Positions 58,111-64,000 of a DNA stretch of 64,000 nt are shown one piece after another. The translations under genes and the position numbers were made by a program. Source of the stretch: Tessaracoccus sp. MC1865 (GTDB lineage: Bacteria > Actinomycetota > Actinomycetes > Propionibacteriales > Propionibacteriaceae); NCBI RefSeq assembly GCF_017815535.1, contig NZ_CP072596.1, positions 2,821,614 to 2,885,613 on the forward strand, given 5' to 3'. Position 1 is the first letter of the stretch; every line of letters begins with the position of its first letter. The notes beneath the pieces were generated by a model. That model saw only the letters and a list, made by a program, of their open reading frames with translations. It searched no databases and had not been told where the DNA came from.

Positions 58111-59136
58111 ATGACGCTGACGCTGAACATCGACGCGCACCGCTGGCGCGCCCACCTCGACGGCTTCCAGCGGCAGGTGGGCGGGCTCGTCCCCGTTGCG
58201 AAGGGCAACGGCTACGGTTTCGGCCTCGGCACGCTGGCCGCGGAGGCCAAGCGGCTGGGCACGCAGACGCTCGCCGTCGGCATCGCCCAGGAGGTCGCAG
58301 CCGTGCGGTCGGGCGGCTGGGACGACGACATCGTGGTGCTCAACCCCTGGCGCCCCTTCGACGCGGCGGCCACCGCCCTGTTGAACGACCCGAAGGTCAT
58401 CACCACCGTCTCGCGCGCCGAGGATCTCCGCGCGCTGACCCAGTCGCATCCGAAGGCCAGGGTCATCGTCGAGATCGAGACCGCGATGCACCGCCACGGG
58501 CTGGATCCGCGCCAACTGACAGCAGACGCGTTCGGCGACCTCTGGTTCGAGGGCTGGGCCGTCCACCTCCCGGCCGACGGCTCGCTCGCGGAGGCGAACC
58601 GCCTCGCGCAGACGGGTCTGGCCACCCGCACCGGCCCCGTGTGGCTGTCGCACCTCAGCGTCGACGACTACCGCACCTTCGCGGCGAGCGTGAGCGTGCC
58701 CACCTATCTGCGCGTCGGCACCCGGCTCTGGCTCGGCGACAAGCAGGCCTACCGGACCACCGCCACCGTGCTCGACGTGCACCGCATCAAGAAGGGGCAG
58801 GTGCTGGGCTACCACGGAGTGCCCGCGCCGAAGGACGGGTGGATCGTCATCGTCTCCGGCGGCACCGCCCACGGCGTGGCCATGGCGGCTCCCGTGCCGC
58901 AGCGCTCCTTGAAGCAGCGCGGCGTGACTCTCGCGCAGGGCCTGCTGGACGCCGTCGGCCGCACGCTGTCGCCGTATGAGATCGGCGGGAAGAAGCGGAG
59001 TTTCGCCGAACCCCCGCACATGCACTCGTCGATGGTGTTCGTGCCCGGCGAGTACCCGCTCACGAAGGTCGGCGACGAGGTGCCGGTCACCACCCGCATG
59101 ACGACGGCGACCCCGGACGAGATCTTCTGGACCTGA
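58111..59136 (+). CDS. Alanine racemase-like PLP protein paired with FemAB
   Basis: A 341-residue fold-type III PLP protein. The PLP lysine is Lys30 in PVAKGNGYGFG. A C-terminal part that matches the alanine racemase beta domain only loosely retains a possible catalytic tyrosine (VLGYHGVPAPKDG) and a shortened end. Alanine racemases usually have about 370 residues and a longer C-terminal domain, so the substrate may differ. Tight linkage to FemAB suggests it supplies or edits a D-amino acid for peptidoglycan. Confidence 0.78.
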   Translation: MTLTLNIDAHRWRAHLDGFQRQVGGLVPVAKGNGYGFGLGTLAAEAKRLGTQTLAVGIAQEVAAVRSGGWDDDIVVLNPWRPFDAAATALLNDPKVITTVSRAEDLRALTQSHPKARVIVEIETAMHRHGLDPRQLTADAFGDLWFEGWAVHLPADGSLAEANRLAQTGLATRTGPVWLSHLSVDDYRTFAASVSVPTYLRVGTRLWLGDKQAYRTTATVLDVHRIKKGQVLGYHGVPAPKDGWIVIVSGGTAHGVAMAAPVPQRSLKQRGVTLAQGLLDAVGRTLSPYEIGGKKRSFAEPPHMHSSMVFVPGEYPLTKVGDEVPVTTRMTTATPDEIFWT

Positions 59137-59168
59137 GCGGTTGGCCCGGTCATTTGTGAAGATGGATC

Positions 59169-59951
59169 ATGGCTGACAACAAGCGCAGGATTCTCATCAC
59201 CGGTGCCACCGGCGGGATCGGGCTGCTCCTCGAGGAGCGCCTCATGGCGGATTACGACGTCGTCTCCCACGGCCGCACCCCCGCCAACGACGAGCAGGCC
59301 AAGCGCCTCCGCACGGCGGACCTCGAGAACTACGACGAGGTGCGCGCGCTCATGGACGGGGTCGAGGTGGTCCTCCACCTCGCCGGTCAGGCCTCCCCCG
59401 AGGCCGAGTGGGACGAGGTGGTGGGCCCCAACATCATCGGTTTCCGCAACGTCCTGGAGGCGGCCCGCGACGCGGGCGTGCGCCGGTTCGTGTTCGCCTC
59501 GTCCAACCACGCGATGGGCATGTACGACCGCGACGAGGACTGGCCGGTCTACCCCCACCACCTCCCGCGGCCTGATTCGCTGTACGGCGTGTCCAAGGTC
59601 TTCGGCGAGGCGCTGGGCCGGTACTACCACGACAAGTACGGCATCGAGTTCATCTCGCTGCGCATCGGCTGGTCCACGGAGGACCCGCTGGCGGCAGAGG
59701 AGGAACTGCTCCACGCCATGTGGCTGAGCAGCGACGACACTGAGCGGGTGTTCCGGCGCGCGATCGAGGCGGAGAACGTCGGCTACGGCCTCTACTACGC
59801 CATCTCGGACAACCCGAACCGCCGCTGGGACCTCACCAACACCATGCTGGAGCTGGGCTACCGGCCCGAGGATTCCGTCGCGAACCTGAAGAAGGAGGAT
59901 GTGGTGGAGGGCGGACGGGAGTCGCCGGACAACTGGCCCGAGGGGAGCTGA
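59169..59951 (+). CDS. NAD-dependent epimerase/uronate dehydrogenase-like SDR
   Basis: An extended SDR of 260 residues: ITGATGGIG (NAD-binding), HLAGQASPEAEWDEVVGPNIIGFRNVLE, SSNHAMGMY and RPDSLYGVSKVFGEALGRYY with the catalytic Tyr-x-x-x-Lys. The SSNHxxG and PDSLYG motifs are those of bacterial uronate dehydrogenases, which oxidise glucuronate or galacturonate to the aldaric acid lactone. Substrate inferred only from these motifs. A possible GAAGATGGA ribosome-binding site precedes the ATG. Confidence 0.78.
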   Translation: MADNKRRILITGATGGIGLLLEERLMADYDVVSHGRTPANDEQAKRLRTADLENYDEVRALMDGVEVVLHLAGQASPEAEWDEVVGPNIIGFRNVLEAARDAGVRRFVFASSNHAMGMYDRDEDWPVYPHHLPRPDSLYGVSKVFGEALGRYYHDKYGIEFISLRIGWSTEDPLAAEEELLHAMWLSSDDTERVFRRAIEAENVGYGLYYAISDNPNRRWDLTNTMLELGYRPEDSVANLKKEDVVEGGRESPDNWPEGS

Positions 59952-59954
59952 GGC

Positions 59955-61310
59955 TCAGACCACCGCGGCGGCGGTGGGGCGCTCGAAGCCGGCGAGGTAG
60001 TCCTTCTCGTCGGGGAGCACCGGGTCGCGGAGCGGATCGCGGGAAGGGCGCACGACGTCGGCAACCACCTCGGCCAAGATCCACACCTCCACCGCGACGT
60101 GCAGGAGGATGGCCGCCCAGTAGAGCATGAACGGACCGTTCTGGTTGGTGGTCAGCCACCCGCCGAGCCACCCCCAGATGGCGATGTAGTAGGCCACCTG
60201 GGTGATGGACAGGGCGATCAGTTCAGGCTTGTACGGGCGGGCCAGCACGAGCGCCAGCAGCAGCCAGAGGGCGGACTGCGGCGGGAACGCGGGGCCCATC
60301 AGCAGCGTGGCGAAGACCACCACCGCCACCATCGAACCCACCCGCGGCCGCTTCTGAGCCACGTACAGGTAGGCGATGAAGGCGCCCAGCGCCAGAAGCA
60401 GCACCACGAAGAGCAGCGGCCCGGACTCCCGCAGCTGCAGGCCGAACATCAGCTCGAGGACGTACCAGAGCGAGCCGTAGCTGGTGCCCTTGTTGATCTC
60501 GCCGTGGTAGTACAGGTAGACGCGGTCGAAGTTCTGGAGCAGCAGCGGCAGGTGCACGGCGAAGAACGTGACCAGGGCCGGCGCGATGAACGCGGTGGCC
60601 CTGCGCCAGCCTCCCCGAAGGCCCAGGCTGACGAGTACCGCCAGGATCACGCCGATCGGCATCGTGCCGGCTGAGGCGGCCAGGCCGAGCACGATGCCCG
60701 CCTCCAGCAGCCGCCCGCGGGCCACCTGCACCAGGCCGAGCGCGGTGAACGCCACCGGGACCAGGTCCCAGTTGACGAGCCCCACGGCCAGCACCACCGG
60801 CGAGGCGGCCACGATCAGGGCGTCCCAGGACGGGCGTCCGGGCCTGCGACGACCCAGCCAGGCGACACACGCCACCAGGATCAGGAAACAGACGAAGAGC
60901 CCCAGCACCGTCAGGCCGAAGAAGACGACGCTGGAGTCCACCTCGTCGGCGAGGCTGGCGCTGCGGCGGATGGGCGCATCGAACAGCACCGTCGCCGTCT
61001 TGCGCGTGACCAGGATGGCTGCGGCGATCAGCGGCGCGAACAGCATCGTCGCGCTGCCCAGTGGCGAGTTGCCCCGCCCGAAGCCCTGCCCCAGCCACGA
61101 CGACTGGATGTCGGTGTAACAGAGCACCTTGTACATGTCGATCTGCTGGTGCGCCGTGGTCTGGACGCACGGCACGTGACGCACGAACAGCACCAGGAAC
61201 ACGGCCGTTGCCAACAGGAAGGCCCACGGCAACGGGTTGAACCAGATACCCCGCGGGTTGGCATGACGGCCCATGGGGCCCCCGAGGCCGGGCAGCAGCG
61301 CGTTCTTCAC
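59955..61310 (-). CDS. Polytopic GT-C-like membrane protein (Rv0051 type)
   Basis: A 451-residue protein with about ten membrane helices. The first outer loop, HQQIDMYKVLCYTDIQSSW, holds the acidic residues expected in a GT-C glycosyltransferase, and it ends in a cytoplasmic charged tail. The gene lies directly downstream of a class A PBP on the same strand, as Rv0051 follows ponA1 in Mycobacterium tuberculosis, so a cell-wall role is likely; the sugar donor is unknown. GTG start with TACAGT 6 bases upstream, so it may have its own leaderless transcript as well. Confidence 0.75.
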   Translation of the reverse strand: MKNALLPGLGGPMGRHANPRGIWFNPLPWAFLLATAVFLVLFVRHVPCVQTTAHQQIDMYKVLCYTDIQSSWLGQGFGRGNSPLGSATMLFAPLIAAAILVTRKTATVLFDAPIRRSASLADEVDSSVVFFGLTVLGLFVCFLILVACVAWLGRRRPGRPSWDALIVAASPVVLAVGLVNWDLVPVAFTALGLVQVARGRLLEAGIVLGLAASAGTMPIGVILAVLVSLGLRGGWRRATAFIAPALVTFFAVHLPLLLQNFDRVYLYYHGEINKGTSYGSLWYVLELMFGLQLRESGPLLFVVLLLALGAFIAYLYVAQKRPRVGSMVAVVVFATLLMGPAFPPQSALWLLLALVLARPYKPELIALSITQVAYYIAIWGWLGGWLTTNQNGPFMLYWAAILLHVAVEVWILAEVVADVVRPSRDPLRDPVLPDEKDYLAGFERPTAAAVV

Positions 61311-61316
61311 GCGCTC

Positions 61317-61322
61317 ACTGTA
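61317..61322 (-). promoter_or_regulatory. -10 element for leaderless GT-C-like gene
   Basis: TACAGT on the minus strand, 6 bases before the GTG at 61310; only about 14 bases after the PBP stop codon. Confidence 0.45.
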
Positions 61323-61335
61323 GCCGCCCCGACGT

Positions 61336-63669
61336 TTACGGCTCCGTCGTCACCGCGTCCTGCACAGCCGCGGTGACCGTCGGCGACGGCGCCACCGTCG
61401 GCTCCGCGGTGGGTTCCGGCGCCACGGTGGGGGCCGGCTGTTCGGTCTCCTCCTTGGTGGGCTTCGGCTTCGGTTTCGGTTTCGGAGCCTGCGTGGTGGC
61501 CGGGGGCGTCGTCGCCGGCGCCTCCGTGGTCTCCGCGACGGTGGGCGTGGGCGACGGCGTGGGCTCCACCGTCGGCTCCTCCGAAGGGGTCGGCGACGGC
61601 GTGGGGGTGGGGGACGGCGTCGGCGACGGGGTGGGTGACGGCGAGGGCTCCTCGCTGGCCGGCGGCTCGGACTCGTCGGTCGTCTCGCCCTTGTCCGCCT
61701 TGATGTCCTTGGGCTCGTCGAACTCCTCCACCGGCATGCCCTCGGTGGCGCGGGCCATGTAGGACACCCAGGTCATGAGCGGATAGCTGGAGCCGAAGAA
61801 CGTCCGGTCCTGGGGGCGCTTGTAAGGCTCGAGGTCCTCGTTGCCCCCGTCGCCGGCGACGTACATCACCGCCGTCGAGATCTGCTTGGTGTAGCCCACG
61901 AACCAGGCCGACGTGATGGCGTCCTCGACGCCGTTGGTGCCGGTCTTGCCCGCTACCGGGCGGCCCAACTCCTGGGCGCGACGACCCGTGCCCTCCTGGA
62001 CGACGGAGCGCAGGGAGTCCGTCACGTTGGCGGCCACGTTGGCGTCGATGGTCTGTTCGTTGGCGGGCTTGGCCTCGTAGACCACCTGCCCGTCGCGGTC
62101 CAGGACCTGCTTCACGATGTGGGTGGCGTTGCGCTGGCCGGAGTTGGCGAGCGTGGCGTAGGAGTTGGCCATGTCGACGGGGCTGACCTCGCCGAAGCCC
62201 AGCGCGATGCGGTTGCCGGATTCCTCCCAGGCGGGCCCGGTGGGGGCACCCGCGTCGTTGGCGGCCTTGATCACTTCCTGCTGGCCGTTCTCCATCTGCT
62301 CGGTGAGGTCGACGAACGCGGTGTTGATCGAGTCCGCCGTCGCCTTGCGCAGCGTGACCGGGCCGTACTGGTTGCTGAACTCGTTGCGGACGGGCTGGGT
62401 GTCGCCGCGGGGGGTGAAGGTGTCGCCCTTGAGGATGGACTGCAGGGAGAACCCGTTGCGCAGGCCCGCGATGGTGGCGAACGGCTTGAAGGTCGACGCG
62501 GCGGGGCGCTTGGTCAGCGACCAGTTGCGGGAGCTCTTCACGTAGTCGGCGCCGCCGTAGAGCGACAGCACGCCGCCGCTGGCCGTGTCGACGGAGGAGA
62601 TGGCCACGTGCAGCTTGGACGGGTCAGGCGTGCCCTCCGCGTCGGCCGCGGCCTGAGCGGTGTAGCGCTGGGCCTCCTGGATGGCGGCCTCCTGCATGGG
62701 TTTGCTGAGCGTGGTGACGATCCTGAGGCCGCCGCCCTGGATCTCCCCCTCGGAGAAGCCGTTGGCGAGCAGTTCGTCCTCGACCATCTTGATCAGGAAG
62801 CCCTTGGGGCCGCCGTAGCGGTCGTTGACCGGCACCTCGGGGAACGTGGGCAGCGCGGGGCGCGCCGCGTCGTGCTCGGCCTGCGAGATGGCGCCCATCT
62901 CGAGCATGCCGTCCAGCACGTACTGATAGCGACCCAGCAGCCTGTCGAGCTTCTCCTGGCCGCCCGAGGGGTTGAACCCGGCGGGGTTGTTCAGGATGGC
63001 CGCGAGGGCGGCGGACTCGCCGACGGTGAGGTCCTTCGAGTCCTTGAGGAAGTAGGACTTCGCGGCGGCCTGGATGCCGTACGCGCCGCGGCCGAAGTAG
63101 ATGGTGTTGAGGTAGCCCTCGAGGATCTCCTCCTTGGGCATCTCACGGCCCATCTTGGTGGCCAGGAACAGCTCGCGCACCTTGCGCGACATCGTCCGGC
63201 TGGAATCGAGGTAGAGGATCTTGATGTACTGCTGCGTGATGGTGGAGCCGCCCTGCACCTCGCCGCCGCGGGCGATCGACCAGGCGCCGCGCAGCATGCC
63301 GGGCACCGAGAATCCCGGGTCCTCCCAGAAGGACCGGTTCTCCGCCGCGATGACGGCGTCCTTCATCAACTGCGGCATCTCGTCGTAGGGGATGGTGACG
63401 CGGTTCTGCACCGCGAGCGACCCCAGCTGGTTGGCGCCGTCCTGGTAGTAGAGGAACGTCGTGTTGGTGGTGAAATCCGAGTTCGGGTCCGGCAGGTCCG
63501 TGGTGTTGTAGAGGTACGCGAAGCCGCCGATGCCCACGAGGCCACCGATGATGAACAGCACCAGGGCGGTGATGCCGATGCGCCCCCAGATCTTCCGGGC
63601 GCGCGATTTCTGCGCACCCTTCTTACCCGCAGTACGCTTCGCCGCAGCCTTCTTGCCAGTCGTGGCCAT
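61336..63669 (-). CDS. Class A penicillin-binding protein (transglycosylase/transpeptidase)
   Basis: A 777-residue bifunctional peptidoglycan synthase. Basic cytoplasmic N-terminus, membrane helix at about 31-53, then the GT51 domain (AAENRSFWEDPGF with the catalytic Glu, GGSTITQQYIKILYLDSSRT, YLNTIYFGRGAYGIQAAAKSYF). The transpeptidase domain has SxxK in ASTFKPF (near residue 390), SIN in ADSINTAF, and KTGT near residue 573. The last ~115 residues form a Pro/Ser/Thr/Glu tail of repeated PSPT units ending in a KPKPKPKP stretch. The canonical EDRRF Asp is Asn here. Ortholog of PonA1-type enzymes. Confidence 0.94.
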   Translation of the reverse strand: MATTGKKAAAKRTAGKKGAQKSRARKIWGRIGITALVLFIIGGLVGIGGFAYLYNTTDLPDPNSDFTTNTTFLYYQDGANQLGSLAVQNRVTIPYDEMPQLMKDAVIAAENRSFWEDPGFSVPGMLRGAWSIARGGEVQGGSTITQQYIKILYLDSSRTMSRKVRELFLATKMGREMPKEEILEGYLNTIYFGRGAYGIQAAAKSYFLKDSKDLTVGESAALAAILNNPAGFNPSGGQEKLDRLLGRYQYVLDGMLEMGAISQAEHDAARPALPTFPEVPVNDRYGGPKGFLIKMVEDELLANGFSEGEIQGGGLRIVTTLSKPMQEAAIQEAQRYTAQAAADAEGTPDPSKLHVAISSVDTASGGVLSLYGGADYVKSSRNWSLTKRPAASTFKPFATIAGLRNGFSLQSILKGDTFTPRGDTQPVRNEFSNQYGPVTLRKATADSINTAFVDLTEQMENGQQEVIKAANDAGAPTGPAWEESGNRIALGFGEVSPVDMANSYATLANSGQRNATHIVKQVLDRDGQVVYEAKPANEQTIDANVAANVTDSLRSVVQEGTGRRAQELGRPVAGKTGTNGVEDAITSAWFVGYTKQISTAVMYVAGDGGNEDLEPYKRPQDRTFFGSSYPLMTWVSYMARATEGMPVEEFDEPKDIKADKGETTDESEPPASEEPSPSPTPSPTPSPTPTPSPTPSEEPTVEPTPSPTPTVAETTEAPATTPPATTQAPKPKPKPKPTKEETEQPAPTVAPEPTAEPTVAPSPTVTAAVQDAVTTEP
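61540..61660. repeat. Low-complexity PSPT-encoding repeats in the PBP tail
   Basis: Repeated GGCGACGG(C/G)GTGGG-like units encode the PSPTPSPT part of the tail. They are prone to slippage, so tail length may vary between strains. Confidence 0.65.
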
Positions 63670-63852
63670 GTGTCCCTCTCACCGTTGACAACCACGCCGA
63701 CCCCGCAGAGCCGACCCTTTCCAGGGTAAGTGTCGCGCTCAAGCAGACCGAATCGGGGCTTTGGGCCGAGCCGCGGGTCGGGCAGAGTGAAGTTGTACAG
63801 CGGAGTCGATGCACAACTCAGATATGCCTCGGCATGCCTGGCGGGTGGCCCG

Positions 63853-64000
63853 TCAGAGCGACGGCGGCTTCATCCCGCCGGGCAGGATCGGGCCGCGGAT
63901 CCCGGCCTCCGCCAACGCCCGTTGGGCGCGGGCCCGCACGGCACGCATGGGCGCCCACTGCTGGTTGGGGCCGGTCTTGATCAGCACCTGCACCGTCATG
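63853..64000 (-). CDS. C-terminal end of a possible MscS-type channel protein (cut by window end)
   Basis: The last 48-49 codons of a gene entering from the right edge. The segment TVQVLIKTGPNQQWAPMRAVRARAQ.. resembles the C-terminal alpha-beta domain of MscS-family mechanosensitive channels in actinobacteria, but the fragment is short. Upstream of the PBP gene, with 183 bases between them that show no other gene. Confidence 0.5.
   Translation of the reverse strand, partial: MTVQVLIKTGPNQQWAPMRAVRARAQRALAEAGIRGPILPGGMKPPSL

Noticed and set aside
63670-63852. Possible small gene or RNA between the PBP and the right-edge fragment
   Set aside because: No convincing start/ribosome-binding site, RNA fold or conserved motif seen in the 183 bases; it likely holds the PBP promoter.

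Overview
This is a 64 kb piece of chromosome from a high-GC actinobacterium. The gene content fits the Propionibacteriaceae (Tessaracoccus or Propionibacterium-like), but the genus is not proven. The evidence is the strong G/C bias at third codon positions, many genes that appear to be transcribed without a leader, a MetP/MetS transporter pair, a complete Mrp antiporter operon, a Pta-AckA pair, and a pyrophosphate-centred set (pyruvate phosphate dikinase, its regulator, and a membrane pyrophosphatase). I found no rRNA, tRNA, CRISPR array, prophage, insertion sequence or replication origin. Coding density is very high, no intergenic stretch exceeds 300 bases, and several convergent pairs end within 1-21 bases of each other.

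Layout. 1-8.1 kb: an alcohol dehydrogenase cut by the window edge, ilvE, an OsmC-type peroxidase, and a five-gene di/oligopeptide ABC importer followed by a CPBP-like membrane protein. 8.1-16.8 kb: a long-chain acyl-CoA ligase, an ABC-F ribosome-protection-type ATPase with a possible three-codon leader ORF, a uridine phosphorylase, two tandem secreted six-cysteine paralogues of unknown function, an MFS exporter and endonuclease IV. 16.8-19.4 kb: xylAB with a perfect 19-bp operator over the promoter. 19.5-25.6 kb: mrpA(B)CDEFG, every gene overlapping the next. 25.8-29.0 kb: an HNH/DUF222 gene broken by a one-base frameshift, then a luciferase-like monooxygenase with a flavin reductase. 29.0-32.4 kb: pta-ackA.

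32.5-35.9 kb holds the most interesting locus: a tightly coupled SDR - PlsC-type acyltransferase - alkyl-DHAP-synthase operon. It matches, enzyme for enzyme, the animal peroxisomal ether-lipid pathway. 35.9-41.3 kb: a PAC2 protein, YaaA, and three related membrane proteins with Pro/Gln/Tyr-rich tails surrounding metPS, including a 40-residue MetS. 41.3-49.8 kb: ppdK, its bifunctional kinase/phosphorylase regulator, an SRPBCC protein, an anchored beta-propeller protein, and a divergent membrane pyrophosphatase with a lipoprotein-like N-terminus. 49.9-55.7 kb: a YciI-like protein, an aldehyde dehydrogenase, and araDA with a LacI regulator but no araB, plus an FKBP. 55.7-64 kb: a cell-envelope block containing a GT87 mannosyltransferase, FemAB with an alanine-racemase-like protein, a uronate-dehydrogenase-like SDR, a GT-C-like membrane protein and a class A penicillin-binding protein (the ponA1-Rv0051 order known from mycobacteria), then the tail of a possible MscS channel.

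Together the genes describe a saccharolytic organism that uses pentoses and secretes acetate. It probably saves energy through PPi (PPDK makes it, the membrane PPase turns it into a proton gradient), controls Na+/H+ with Mrp, and may make ether lipids.
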